Shown here: positions 51,808 through 61,246 of the stretch, in pieces
How positions within the stretch are numbered: the stretch's first letter is position 1
Layout of the letters: the number at the start of each line of letters is the position of its first letter
Assembly: GCF_000011245.1 (NCBI RefSeq)
Contig: NC_004193.1
Span: 2,024,501 to 2,088,500 of the forward strand
Reading direction: 5' to 3'
Origin: Oceanobacillus iheyensis HTE831
GTDB taxonomy: Bacteria > Bacillota > Bacilli > Bacillales > Amphibacillaceae
DNA: 64,000 nt
Notes under the pieces: model-generated
The model's input: the letters and a program-made list of their open reading frames with translations, nothing else
The model's database searches: none
What the model was told of the DNA's origin: nothing
Position numbers and translations under genes: made by a program

Positions 51808-52486
51808 TATTCATTCTCCTCTCAAATCCACTTATTTCTTTCCGTTTTTTTGAAAGAACCTTTAAGGAATCGATAGTGATTTTATCTTGATCTGTATCAA
51901 TAATACCACATTCCATATAAACACCATCAGATTCATAGTCAGGTGCTCGACTTATATAGTCGGCAATTCGTAATTGTGTTGGCTTCATATAAGAAGCTGC
52001 TATAAAAGCATCTTTATCCCCATGATAACCTGCATGAGCAATTCCTAATAGATTACCTAATATATAGATATTCCCACTAGCTACCACTCTTCCCCCAGGA
52101 TTTACATCACCAACCAATAATAAATCTCCTTGTATTTCTAGAATTTGACCTGATCGAACTACACGGTTAATCACTTTTACTTCACTATCGTCCATCCACC
52201 GCTTTGCATCGTTAATCGGAATCAGATTTGAATCAATCCCGATCACTTTAAATCGCTGATCAGTTGTTATAACTTGACGAATCTGCTCTTCTTTTTCTCC
52301 ACTTATATATCGATTTCCTAATTTAACTTTAACAGACACAACAGGCTCATCTTGTTTTGGTTTACTAAATTGAATTTTCTCTTCTAATTCTTTTAGAACC
52401 TCTTCAAATGATGCATCTTCATCAATAAATAGACTTAATCCATCTCTGGTACCTTTAATTGTAATGATTTGTTTTAGATCCTGCAC
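51800..52486 (-). CDS. minC: septum site-determining protein MinC
   Basis: Inhibits FtsZ ring formation away from midcell. The 228-residue protein has an N-terminal FtsZ-inhibiting domain (residues 1-100) and a C-terminal beta-helix (SGQILEIQGDLLLVGDVNPGGRVVASGNIYILG-like repeat, cited in parts: GDVNPGGRVVASG, LGNLLGIAHAG) that dimerises and binds MinD. The start is GTG, after GAGGTG. Coupled to minD. Confidence 0.95.
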   Translation of the reverse strand: MQDLKQIITIKGTRDGLSLFIDEDASFEEVLKELEEKIQFSKPKQDEPVVSVKVKLGNRYISGEKEEQIRQVITTDQRFKVIGIDSNLIPINDAKRWMDDSEVKVINRVVRSGQILEIQGDLLLVGDVNPGGRVVASGNIYILGNLLGIAHAGYHGDKDAFIAASYMKPTQLRIADYISRAPDYESDGVYMECGIIDTDQDKITIDSLKVLSKKRKEISGFERRMNNG

Positions 52487-52540
52487 TCTTTAATCACCTC
52501 ATTTTCACACTACATTAATGATCTATGTATCTTATATTAT

Positions 52541-53083
52541 TTAGCGCATTCGTTCACCAAGCGGAATTTCTGTTTTCCATTTTTCCAATCTTTTAGATGA
52601 AAATGGATAAATAACAATTAAGAAGACAAGATTTAATAAGATTGTCGGAGCTAACCTATTTAACATAAAACTCTCTATTGAAATATCCACCATACCAACA
52701 ACAGAGAAAATCCCATAAATCGTAAATTCTATCAATACAATACCAAACGTTGCTAGCAATAATAGGACATAAAAATTACCCTGTAACATTTTCTTTATTC
52801 CATGAACAATATAAATTACTAAGGCGTAAGAAAACATATAGACACCGAGCACGCCTGTATACACAATATCAAAAAGCAATCCGAATATTAATGCATATAA
52901 CACAGAATAATACGTATCATTATGATCGAAAAAAACAGCAACAAAGACTAAAAAGATAAAAAGCCAATGAGGTACGATGAAATAGTCTCCCGATAATAAC
53001 TGTAGTGGAAGTAGCTCCAGAGCAACCCCTTCTAGTACAATTATTATAAATAATACGAGAGGTAATACAAGGCGCCTAATCAA
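52541..53083 (-). CDS. mreD: rod shape-determining protein MreD
   Basis: A 180-residue membrane protein with about five helices (LVLPLVLFIIIVLEGVALELLP, then further helices up to about 170). It is part of the elongasome with MreC, MreB and RodA. The TTG start has GGAGG seven bases upstream and overlaps the mreC stop by four bases (TTGA). Confidence 0.92.
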   Translation of the reverse strand: MIRRLVLPLVLFIIIVLEGVALELLPLQLLSGDYFIVPHWLFIFLVFVAVFFDHNDTYYSVLYALIFGLLFDIVYTGVLGVYMFSYALVIYIVHGIKKMLQGNFYVLLLLATFGIVLIEFTIYGIFSVVGMVDISIESFMLNRLAPTILLNLVFLIVIYPFSSKRLEKWKTEIPLGERMR

Positions 53084-53967
53084 GACTCATCCTCCTCATC
53101 TGCATTTTCTTCCATTTCTTGTGGTTGTTCTATAGCTCGATCCACTACAACGACATTATTAATATCATAAAGGTCAGCAGCTGGTTCAACCATAGCAATC
53201 CGAGTAAGACCGTATTGATCGGACACTATTTCTTTCACTTCACCGATTTTTAAGCCTGCAGGAAATTTCCCGCCCTTTTCAGAAGAATAAACAATATCTC
53301 CTTCTTCCACATTTTTCTCGGATTCTTCAATAATACGGAATAATAATGAATTAGATTCTTTGTCGAACCCTTCAATCATTCCAAAAACATCTTGATCATC
53401 TTCTTTTGTAATTGTAGCTGATATACGATTAAATTCGTCAAAGCCGGTTAAAAGTTGTACCGTAGCTGTAACATTGGAAATCTGTAACACTTTACCTATC
53501 ATTCCATCAGCAGTAATTACAACCATATTTGTTTCTATTCCATGGTCAGATCCACGGTTAATTGTTACTTGGTCCATCCATTGTTCTGGTGATCGAGAAA
53601 TTACTGACGCATGGATGGGTTCATAATCTCTCACCGTTTCGGTCATACCAATTATTTCTCTTAACTCTTCGTTCTCTTCTTCTAATTTTTGAACGTCATA
53701 TAGTAGAGAATCTTGTTGAGCAATTTGCTCCCTTAGAATTTGATTCTCTTCATACGTATTTTTCATATCATCGATATTAGAGATAATACCTGTTACATAG
53801 GAAACTGGTGCATGAATCGTATTTTGCACCCAACCTACTGTATCGTTGATAATTGTTTCAACAAACCCCATATTTTCTCGATCTCTTAAGGAATATCCGA
53901 TTAGAGCAACTAAAACAATTACTCCAATTAGGATAATAAAAAGTTTTTTGCTACGTAAAAATTGCAT
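53080..53967 (-). CDS. mreC: rod shape-determining protein MreC
   Basis: A 295-residue elongasome protein. A membrane helix at residues 8-26 is followed by a coiled coil (about 65-105) and the external beta domain with VISRSPEQWMDQVTINRGS, GMIGKVLQIS and KFPAGLKIGEV. The acidic tail (EEPQEMEENADEEDE-like) may be a local feature. It follows mreB by 15 bases. Confidence 0.95.
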   Translation of the reverse strand: MQFLRSKKLFIILIGVIVLVALIGYSLRDRENMGFVETIINDTVGWVQNTIHAPVSYVTGIISNIDDMKNTYEENQILREQIAQQDSLLYDVQKLEEENEELREIIGMTETVRDYEPIHASVISRSPEQWMDQVTINRGSDHGIETNMVVITADGMIGKVLQISNVTATVQLLTGFDEFNRISATITKEDDQDVFGMIEGFDKESNSLLFRIIEESEKNVEEGDIVYSSEKGGKFPAGLKIGEVKEIVSDQYGLTRIAMVEPAADLYDINNVVVVDRAIEQPQEMEENADEEDES

Positions 53968-53981
53968 TTTAACACACCTAC

Positions 53982-55016
53982 TTATTTATTTAACGGACGT
54001 GCAGACACACTTGGGCTATTTCTAAACTGATTAATATACTCTAAAGATTTTCCAGTACCTATCGCGACACTTTCTAAAGGTTCATCTGTAACGAATACTG
54101 GGATCTTTGTTTCATCACTTATTACTTGATCTAAATTTTTTAACAGTGCCCCTCCACCAGAAAGGACGATTCCACGATCCATTATATCTGCAGATAACTC
54201 AGGAGGAGTTTTTTCCAGTGTCGACTTTACCGCATTTACAATCGAGTCTACTGTATCATCCAGAGATTTCGATATTTCTTCCGATGTTACTGTAATTGTT
54301 TTGGGAAGCCCCGTCAATAAGTCTCTTCCTCTAATGTCCATTTCTTCAGGACTTTTTCCACCCTTTGCTGATCCAATATCCATTTTTATTGACTCGGCTG
54401 AGCGCTCACCAATCATTAAATTATAGTGTTTGCGAATGTAATTAATAATGGCTTCATCCATATCATCACCGGCAATACGAATGGACTCACTTGTTACAAT
54501 ACCGCCGAGTGATATTACTGCTATTTCAGTAGTACCTCCACCTATATCAACTATCATACTTCCCGTAGGTTCCCAGACTGGCAAACCAGCTCCAATTGCA
54601 GCAGCAAATGGTTCAGCTATTGGATAAGCCTCTTTTGCGCCTGCTTGTTTTGTTGCATCAATAACGGCCCGTTCCTCTACCATTGTGATTCCAGATGGAA
54701 CACATACCATCACATTAGGCTTTTTTGCGAATAATGAACGTTTTTTCATTGCTTTTTTCATGTAATAATTCATCATTACGGATGTGGTATCATAATCTGC
54801 AATTACCCCATCTTTCATAGGGCGAATAACAGAAATATTTCCCGGTGTTCTTCCAATCATATTTCGTGCGTTACGACCTACAGCCTCAATACTACCTGTC
54901 TCTAAATTCTTAGCTACAACAGATGGCTCCCGCACAATAATTCCTTTACCTTTAACAAAAACAAGTGTATTAGCTGTACCCAAATCAATGCCTAAATCCT
55001 GTGAAAAATTAAACAT
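53982..55016 (-). CDS. mreB: actin-like cell shape protein MreB
   Basis: Forms membrane-bound filaments that guide lateral wall synthesis. The 344-residue protein starts [23 protein letters not shown], with GTGKSLE near the end and [18 protein letters not shown] (phosphate 2) at about 160. The ATG at 55016 corresponds to known starts; a TTG two codons before is better spaced from GGAG and might be used. First gene of mreBCD-minCD. Confidence 0.97.
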   Translation of the reverse strand: MFNFSQDLGIDLGTANTLVFVKGKGIIVREPSVVAKNLETGSIEAVGRNARNMIGRTPGNISVIRPMKDGVIADYDTTSVMMNYYMKKAMKKRSLFAKKPNVMVCVPSGITMVEERAVIDATKQAGAKEAYPIAEPFAAAIGAGLPVWEPTGSMIVDIGGGTTEIAVISLGGIVTSESIRIAGDDMDEAIINYIRKHYNLMIGERSAESIKMDIGSAKGGKSPEEMDIRGRDLLTGLPKTITVTSEEISKSLDDTVDSIVNAVKSTLEKTPPELSADIMDRGIVLSGGGALLKNLDQVISDETKIPVFVTDEPLESVAIGTGKSLEYINQFRNSPSVSARPLNK

Positions 55017-55101
55017 ACCCAAGCGTATCTCCCTTTCCTTCGATTCTAATTTTCTTTATGTATCTCGCTTTTATAACATTTTTCATTCATTATAAATGAT
55101 A

Positions 55102-55141
55102 AGAAGCGCCTCTCCCTTTCTTGCAATGAAAGATGGCGCTA
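55102..55141 (-). terminator. terminator between radC and mreB
   Basis: AGCGCC and GGCGCT close an imperfect hairpin (ATCTTTC with GAAAGGGA inside), followed by TCTTAT on the minus strand. It probably ends radC mRNA before the mreB operon. Confidence 0.65.
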
Positions 55142-55194
55142 AATTTACCAATTCTTATTTAATTATACGAAAAAACTTATAAAATAGATAGTAT

Positions 55195-55335
55195 TTATAA
55201 ATAACCTTTTTCTTTTAGGGATACGAATTTTTTGTCACCGATAATCAGATGGTCTAATACTTCAATGCCAATTAATTTACCAGAGTCCACTAAACGTTTC
55301 GTCACATGGATATCTTCTTGTGACGGTGTTGGGTC
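55195..55335 (-). CDS. radC: RadC, 3' exon (after group II intron)
   Basis: The last 46 codons of radC plus stop, in frame with the 5' exon at 57284-57832 when the intron is removed. It begins [20 protein letters not shown] and ends KEKGYL. It carries the Ser and Asp of the JAMM metal motif (HxH-x7-SxxD), so no RadC with a full metal site can be made without splicing. By itself it has no start codon or ribosome site. Confidence 0.92.
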   Translation of the reverse strand, partial: DPTPSQEDIHVTKRLVDSGKLIGIEVLDHLIIGDKKFVSLKEKGYL

Positions 55336-57283
55336 GTAGGGTAGAAAAAATACGCCTTTCTTTAAATGATAGAAGGTTTTATTTCTCCTCCCTCAGAACC
55401 GTACGTACACCTTTCAGCGTATACGGCTCGCTAGTTGAATATAGCAGGTCAACAGGAAAAGTTTTATGTTACACTTCAGAAAATTTTTGAAGAACTTTCT
55501 TTCGATGTAGTTTTAAATCATACATTTTTATAAACATAATAAATGTTTGATTCTTACACTTATCATTACACACAAGAGCGATTCTTTTATTTCGAGGATG
55601 TTTCATAGACATAGCAAGCTGCTTCGCTGTTGTCTTATATTTAAACGCAAGCGTTTTTAAAAAGCTACTCTCAGCTAAATGAACCATTTTTTCAATATCA
55701 TTAAAATTTACAGCAAATAGACAATGATTGGCAAATGAAATAAGTTCTTCATTGTATATCTTTAAAATTTCTTGAGCAGAAAAATGTAAGAGCCTTTTTC
55801 TAGCCAAAGGTATGTGCTCTTGAAAAACACCATAACCTTTTTGAGAAGCCCATTGGTTCATTTGTTGCTTAGGAATAATCAAATTAAGTTGCTGACTTGT
55901 ACCAGAATTTGATAGATAATTTCTTTTAGAGGAGAGTTGATAATTTTGAAAATAAATTCTGTCACCTCGATGATTTAGGTTTGATTGTATATCATAAAAA
56001 GAATGAAGTCCGCTCCGATCAAGCTCATTATTAATCTCCCCAAGTAAACGGTTCGCATGAACTTTTGTGCTGTTTAAACCAACAAGATACTCTTCCTTAT
56101 TGAAAACGAATTTGATAGAAGTACCATTATTTCTTTCAAATGCATCGATTATCCCTTTTAAGTTTTGTACGACAGATTCCTGGAAAATATGTTCTAGGAG
56201 ATTGGATAATTTAATCATTGTATAGCTATATGGGTGATGCTGCTTTTGCAGACTCAGCATTGATGCATAAAACACAAGTTGAATAAATCGTTGATCATTT
56301 ACTTTTCTTTTAATCTTATTAATTAGAAATTCAAGATGTTGTTGTGAAAAGGGGATTTTTTTTAACTTTATTTTTATAAACCAATTAATGGTACCCCAGC
56401 TTTTTAATTTTTGAAGTGAAGAAAATGAAGGATTATTTTTAATCAGTAGTAGTTTTTCAAAGTTCCCTAAATGATATATATGTTCTAGTATAACAACTAC
56501 GGATTCTATTATTAATATATTCTTCATATGGAGGTTCTCATTTAATTTTGATTTTGAGGGCTGTGAGAAGCGGAATTTTCCTGATTTTAACTCATAAACC
56601 AATTCTTTTATCATTTTATCTTTAATTTGTCTGTGTAGATATCTTAGACGAATTGTACGCATAATAACGATTTGCCAGAGATCGTCATTATATAATAACC
56701 GGTAGCAATCGAATACTACTTTTCCTTGTTGAGCTGCTCTTTGTATTACGTCCAATTGAGGAAATGGATGAATTGTCATATTCATGACTCCTTTCGTCTA
56801 GACGTATTTCAACCTATCTTCCTTCCCCTTGCCAAACCTATTACAGGCTGACGTTGAGTACTATGAAGACTCCGTTACCTTATGCCTTATTTTTGAGACA
56901 TAGCACTTAGGCAATCCCTGCATTATGTCAATATATAGATACGTGATGTTTAGGTACCCATTTCGATGGTTTCTTCTTATTGAAGATGGGAGGATAACCC
57001 TTACGATGAGATAGAAAGCGGTGAATTCCAATCTCATGATACCCTAACTATTTAATAGTTACACACCCAATATCCCTTCACCTTGGGTTCAAGCAGTATA
57101 GCTTTTACCATGCATCACTTGGTCTGAAAGACAAAAGTATAGGATGTACTATTTCCTTCTTTTCACATCATGCTATTGTCCCCTAATTGGTTTCCCAATT
57201 AAAGTAAGATGCTGACCATAGAACATTGTAAGGAGTTCTAGATACTTTGTGTATCACTATATAATTACACCTTGCAGGCGCAC
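55336..57283 (-). mobile_element. group II intron inserted in radC
   Basis: 1948 bases on the minus strand, starting GTGCGCC (group II GUGYG type) at 57283 and ending CCCTAC at 55336. Domain V is at 55396-55429: 34 bases, GAGCCGTATACG with CGTACGGTTC and a GAAA loop, AGC triad in place. Domain VI (about 55336-55392) has a 10-bp stem AGGAGAAATA/TATTTTTTCT, with the unpaired branch-point A before CCC. A domain III-like stretch (GGTAACGGAGTCTTCATAG) precedes the open frame in domain IV. Removing the intron joins HNHPSG to DPTPS in frame with nothing lost. It looks able to splice. Confidence 0.93.
55469..56779 (-). CDS. group II intron maturase without reverse transcriptase active site
   Basis: A 436-residue protein inside domain IV. 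It can be lined up along group II intron proteins: RLLYNDDLW near the N-terminus, VVVILEHIYHLGNF for RT-1/2, and the X (maturase) domain from about 340: RKRLLHFSAQEILKIYNEE, then FLKTLAFKYKTTAKQL. But where active enzymes have the Asp of RT-3 it reads WFIKIKLKKIPF, and the YADD of RT-5 is FNKEEYLVG, so all three catalytic Asp are gone. No HNH endonuclease tail is present. The frame is intact, which suggests it still helps splicing. AAAGGAG lies eight bases before the ATG; another ATG two codons earlier is closer to it. Confidence 0.85.
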   Translation of the reverse strand: MTIHPFPQLDVIQRAAQQGKVVFDCYRLLYNDDLWQIVIMRTIRLRYLHRQIKDKMIKELVYELKSGKFRFSQPSKSKLNENLHMKNILIIESVVVILEHIYHLGNFEKLLLIKNNPSFSSLQKLKSWGTINWFIKIKLKKIPFSQQHLEFLINKIKRKVNDQRFIQLVFYASMLSLQKQHHPYSYTMIKLSNLLEHIFQESVVQNLKGIIDAFERNNGTSIKFVFNKEEYLVGLNSTKVHANRLLGEINNELDRSGLHSFYDIQSNLNHRGDRIYFQNYQLSSKRNYLSNSGTSQQLNLIIPKQQMNQWASQKGYGVFQEHIPLARKRLLHFSAQEILKIYNEELISFANHCLFAVNFNDIEKMVHLAESSFLKTLAFKYKTTAKQLAMSMKHPRNKRIALVCNDKCKNQTFIMFIKMYDLKLHRKKVLQKFSEV

Positions 57284-57832
57284 ACCACTCGGGTGATTGT
57301 GGGCTACAATTAATGATGCTGCAGAACGTTTAACTGCTTCTTTAAAAACCTCTCTAGGGTGCACTATCGAGGCATTTAAACTACCTATAAAAACTGTTTG
57401 ATAATGAATAATTTGATTTTTTGTATTTAGAAATAAAACTACAAAATGTTCCTGACTTAAATAACGCATCTCTTCCATGATGTAACTAGCACCGTCTTCA
57501 GGAGACCGGATAACATAAGGACCATCGGGCTTATAGGTATTCAATCTTTTCCCTAACTCGATAGCAGCAAGAATGATAAGTCCTTTCGCTGTGCCAATAC
57601 CTTTAATTGCTATAAGTTCTTCAATAGTCGCATCTCTTATTAATTTCATCCCCTCAAAATGCATTAAAATTCGATTAGATAATACATTTACTGAATCTTG
57701 TTTTGTTCCGCTACCAATAAGAATGGATAGTATTTCTTGATTCGATAAATGAGATGCTCCATGCTTTAGCAATCTTTCTCTAGGTCGATCTTCTTTGGGT
57801 ACGTTCTTCATAGTAAGTACCGTGGTTTTCAT
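57284..57832 (-). CDS. radC: RadC, 5' exon (before group II intron)
   Basis: The first 183 codons of RadC (YsxA), a JAB/JAMM-domain protein of the UPF0758 family; its biochemical role is unclear. An N-terminal helix-hairpin-helix region (GASHLSNQEILSILIGSGT, IKGIGTAKGLIILA) is followed by the JAB domain ending in VAHNHPSG at the intron. Unspliced translation would add only VRLQGVII before a stop. GGAGGGAGAAG lies at the ATG (57832); an upstream in-frame extension has no conserved sequence. With the 3' exon it makes 229 residues, the normal RadC length. Confidence 0.93.
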
Positions 57833-58010
57833 CTTCTCCCTCCTTTCTTTGTATAGCATATCGGTAGAAGAGTGTAACAACAAATATAAAAAATAATATT
57901 TTAGTTTGGATTTCATACACTAAATTTTATATTTATCATAAAGAAACGTATAAATAACTAGTGCCGAATTTACAAAATATATAAATCCTTATCATTTTTA
58001 AATCACGTTA

Positions 58011-58051
58011 AAAAAGCTTGTGAAGAATCCAGATAGAATTCTCCACAAGCT
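58011..58051 (-). terminator. terminator after spoIIB
   Basis: GAGCTTGTGGAGAATTC pairs with GATTCTTCACAAGCTTTTTT and a T-run follows on the minus strand. Confidence 0.85.
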
Positions 58052-58056
58052 CGCTA

Positions 58057-58932
58057 TTATTTTTGTAGTATTTCGTACTCATGCATTAATTTTAAAAGTT
58101 GCTCTGAAGATGGTTCGCCACTCGTTTCATTTAACGTCTCTACCAATTTATTTATAGCATTTGTTTCTTTAGGAACACTTTCTATTAATGGCTGAATTTT
58201 GTCACTAGTAATTGGTTCTGTCGCATTTAATTGATTCGTCAACTCGGATTGCCAAAAAGTATGAAAGGAATCTATCCACTGGGCTTCTTCTTTTGTTAAC
58301 TCTACTTCACCCTTTGTAGTACTCCATTCTTTCACATATAAATCTACATTATTTTGTTCACTTATAGACGCAGCAATAGATTGACCCAAATCTTTAGTCG
58401 GAGCAACACCTGCCAGAAGAAAGTATTGATCTTCTCTTTGCCAAATCACTGTTTCGATTTCTAAGTCAGAATATTTTTCTTGCCACTCAACCGCGTTCGC
58501 CTCTTCCGAAAATATTCCTGCTTGAATAATATAAGATTGCAGTGGCTCTATTTGATATGCTTCTGTAGAAATCGCCATTGAAGATCCATCATCATTCATT
58601 CCTCCAATAGTTGGAATAGACCCATTTGCTGAAGGTGGAGTATCCACTTGTACAAACATCCGAATTAAGGTAAACCCTAGAATCGACCCAATAATTACTG
58701 CAGATATAACCGCCATTAATAAAGGCTTAAGTTGAAATGATTTTTTGTTTTTTTTATTAGGAAATCCTTTTTTAGACTTTTTTAAAGCGGTTAATACTGG
58801 CAGCTTCTCTTGTTCATGCTTTTCTTGGGCAGCAGCTGACTCTTCTGGTGAGCTTAAGAATTCCTCTGCAGGTAATTTATACGTCCATTTTTTTCCATTT
58901 TTCTCTACTAATATTGGTTTCTTTTTCTCCAC
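58057..58932 (-). CDS. spoIIB: SpoIIB-like SPOR domain protein
   Basis: A 291-residue single-pass protein. A basic cytosolic part (residues 1-68, KKSKKGFPNKKNKKSF) is followed by one helix at about 69-92 and an external part with a SPOR domain at about 130-205 (SYIIQAGIFSEEANAVEWQEKY). SpoIIB helps thin septal peptidoglycan at the start of engulfment. Its place after folC fits SpoIIB; the sequence outside the SPOR domain is weakly conserved. The maf gene that follows spoIIB in B. subtilis is not here. Confidence 0.82.
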   Translation of the reverse strand: MEKKKPILVEKNGKKWTYKLPAEEFLSSPEESAAAQEKHEQEKLPVLTALKKSKKGFPNKKNKKSFQLKPLLMAVISAVIIGSILGFTLIRMFVQVDTPPSANGSIPTIGGMNDDGSSMAISTEAYQIEPLQSYIIQAGIFSEEANAVEWQEKYSDLEIETVIWQREDQYFLLAGVAPTKDLGQSIAASISEQNNVDLYVKEWSTTKGEVELTKEEAQWIDSFHTFWQSELTNQLNATEPITSDKIQPLIESVPKETNAINKLVETLNETSGEPSSEQLLKLMHEYEILQK

Positions 58933-59015
58933 AATATGTTCCTCCTGTGCCCAGTAGTATGTCCCTCACTCTAGCACAGCAGATATAAAAAGTAAGACGA
59001 AATCTGACACTAGTT

Positions 59016-60296
59016 CTAAGAATCGTTCAACATATTTCGCTGCAGATCATTAACATATTGTTTTACTAATGATATGAAATGTAAAGATCCAGTAATATAA
59101 TAGCATTCATCCTTATTTTCAAAAATTGTTTCCAAGTATTTTTTCCAATCATAAACGATTCGTTTTGGCTGCTTTGTTTCTAATTGTTCTAATTCCTCAA
59201 AGGAGGGAGCGCGAACATGATCAAATGTTGTTACATTAACGTTCGACAAGTCTGATTGCAGACAATTTATCATGTTTCTTACGTCTTTATCCTTAAAAGC
59301 TGCAAATAAAATATGATGACCGCTTTTAGAATCCTGTCGTTTTATCGTGTCTATCAAAGAATGTATACCTTCCATATTATGTGCGCCATCTACAATTATT
59401 GACGGATTACTATGGATTTTCTCTAATCTTCCAGGTAATCTAGCTTGTTCTACCCCTTTAATTATCTTATCTTCCGTTAACTGCCAGCCTTGTTCATGAA
59501 GTATATGTAATACATAAAGGGCTATAGAAGCATTATAGTGTTGATGTTTTCCATTCATATCTAAATCTATATCAAATTGTTGATTAGATATATTAAATTT
59601 AAAATGATTCATAGTTATAGATTCATACGTAAAATCTTTGTCTAAAACAAATAATGGTGAATTCATCTCTTCCGTTTTCTTCTCTATTATGTCATACGCA
59701 GTTCCGTTAACACCAGTTATCATTGGAATTAACGGCTTGATTATACCCGCTTTTTGTTCAGCAATTTCTACTAACGTTTCACCTAACAATGCAGTATGGT
59801 CATAAGAAATAGTAGTGATAACAGTTACAATTGGCGAAATTACATTAGTCGTATCCCACATTCCTCCCATGCCCGCTTCGACAACTGCGATATCTACATT
59901 ATTTTCAAAACAAACAAAGCTTAATACCGTTAATATCTCAAAGTTACTCGGGGAGTTCCCATCTTTGTCTAGCATTTCAATGGCAGGCAACATTTTTTGA
60001 AATGCTTGTGAAAATACCTTCTCCGATACTGGCTCGTTATTCATTTGAATAAATCCTCTTATTCCATAAAAACTAGGAGATGTAAAAGATCCAACCTTAT
60101 AATCATTAGCTATGAGAGCAGATTGAATGAATTGACTCGTAGAACCTTTTCCATTTGTACCAGCTATATGAATAGTGGGAAGGTCTTTATCTGGATAGTC
60201 GACAAACTTCAATAATTCCTTCACTCTTTCTAATCCAGGTTGTACCCCTATTGTTTCTCTATTATTAAAATATTGTTCTATTTGTTCAAATAACAT
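59016..60296 (-). CDS. folC: folylpolyglutamate synthase / dihydrofolate synthase
   Basis: Adds glutamates to folates (Mur ligase superfamily). The 426 residues have HIAGTNGKGSTS (P-loop, near 45), GSFTSPSFYGIRGF, VEAGMGGMWDTTNVI, ITTISYDHTALLGETLVEIAEQKAGIIK-type motifs (quoted in part) and VDGAHNMEG near 295. GlyMet VEAGMGG has W in place of the usual R/L before DTTN, a minor variation. The ATG at 60296 follows AGGGAAAGT. It diverges from the ATP-grasp pair, 59 bases apart, and is followed by spoIIB. Confidence 0.94.
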   Translation of the reverse strand: MLFEQIEQYFNNRETIGVQPGLERVKELLKFVDYPDKDLPTIHIAGTNGKGSTSQFIQSALIANDYKVGSFTSPSFYGIRGFIQMNNEPVSEKVFSQAFQKMLPAIEMLDKDGNSPSNFEILTVLSFVCFENNVDIAVVEAGMGGMWDTTNVISPIVTVITTISYDHTALLGETLVEIAEQKAGIIKPLIPMITGVNGTAYDIIEKKTEEMNSPLFVLDKDFTYESITMNHFKFNISNQQFDIDLDMNGKHQHYNASIALYVLHILHEQGWQLTEDKIIKGVEQARLPGRLEKIHSNPSIIVDGAHNMEGIHSLIDTIKRQDSKSGHHILFAAFKDKDVRNMINCLQSDLSNVNVTTFDHVRAPSFEELEQLETKQPKRIVYDWKKYLETIFENKDECYYITGSLHFISLVKQYVNDLQRNMLNDS

Positions 60297-60355
60297 ACTT
60301 TCCCTACTTTCCATTCCATCATATAATAATTATAGCAGAAAGGATGATTCGTTTA

Positions 60356-61246
60356 ATGAAAAAGACTGGGTGGATTATTGTCAATGGCAATCTAAAAACT
60401 GATAAATTCATCGACTATGCAAAAATGATACAAGCTGCTGCAATAAAAAGACATATCGATATCAGTATTATGAAAAACAACGATATTTTACTTGATTTAT
60501 CTGATAAGCAACCGCTACATTTACATAAACAAACATATACTTTACCTGATTTTGCATTCTTTATTGATAAAGATATCTATTTGGCACAATATCTGGAACA
60601 ACTTGGAATACCTGTCTTCAACAGTTCTTCTACGATTGAGATGAGTGATGATAAGATTCAGACGTATCAAAGACTCACCTCTCTAGATATACCTATTCCA
60701 CATACCATAATTGCTCCCAAAATCTATACCAAAGGTGTACTTTCTGATGATTATCTACAATCCATTATTCATAAACTAGGTATACCATTAGTTGTTAAAG
60801 AAGCGTTTGGTTCTTTTGGTGAACAAGTTTACCTCGTGAATAATGTTGAGGAACTTAAAGAATTGACGAATAATTTACAAGGAAAGCCATTTTTATTTCA
60901 ATCTTATATTTCCTCTAGCCATGGTAGAGATATTCGATTACAAGTGGTAGGGAATGAAGTCATTGCAGGTATGGAACGGAATAATAATCAAGATTTTAGA
61001 GCCAATATAACCAATGGTGGGGATATGAAACCATTTACGCCTGATCAAAAAGCTATAAATATTGCTGTTGATGCCGCACAAGCCATTAATGCTGATTTTG
61101 CTGGAGTGGACTTATTATTTGGTCCGGAGAACTCCTATTTTGTATGTGAAATTAACGCTAATGCCCATATTCGTAATTTGACAGAATGTACGGGTGTGAA
61201 TATAGCGGATAAAATGATAACCTATATCGAAAGGAAAATAAGATGA
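60356..61246 (+). CDS. RimK-type ATP-grasp ligase, first of a pair
   Basis: A 296-residue protein of the ATP-grasp superfamily, RimK/LysX-like arrangement. An N-terminal pre-ATP-grasp domain (to about 105, PDFAFFIDKD, GIPVFNSSSTIE) is followed by the ATP-grasp fold: LVVKEAFGSFGEQVYLV (ATP-binding Lys and loop), FLFQSYI, GRDIRLQVVGNEVIAGMER, DFRANITNGG and the metal-binding FAGVDLL and CEINANA (canonical E-x-N). Such enzymes join a carboxylate to an amine via an acyl phosphate. The substrate is unknown. The second gene starts within its stop codon. The ATG at 60356 is chosen because AAGGA precedes it by 11 bases; an earlier ATG sits against that site. Confidence 0.8.
   Translation: MKKTGWIIVNGNLKTDKFIDYAKMIQAAAIKRHIDISIMKNNDILLDLSDKQPLHLHKQTYTLPDFAFFIDKDIYLAQYLEQLGIPVFNSSSTIEMSDDKIQTYQRLTSLDIPIPHTIIAPKIYTKGVLSDDYLQSIIHKLGIPLVVKEAFGSFGEQVYLVNNVEELKELTNNLQGKPFLFQSYISSSHGRDIRLQVVGNEVIAGMERNNNQDFRANITNGGDMKPFTPDQKAINIAVDAAQAINADFAGVDLLFGPENSYFVCEINANAHIRNLTECTGVNIADKMITYIERKIR

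Noticed and set aside
55336..57283. The well-known crystallised group IIC intron of Oceanobacillus iheyensis
   Set aside because: That intron, as I recall it, starts GTGTGCCC and inserts after terminators; this one starts GTGCGCCTG, lies inside a coding gene and has a different domain V loop. It is a separate intron.
55195..57832. radC as a dead gene
   Set aside because: Both exons are intact and join in frame exactly at the intron ends, so the gene is more likely functional after splicing.
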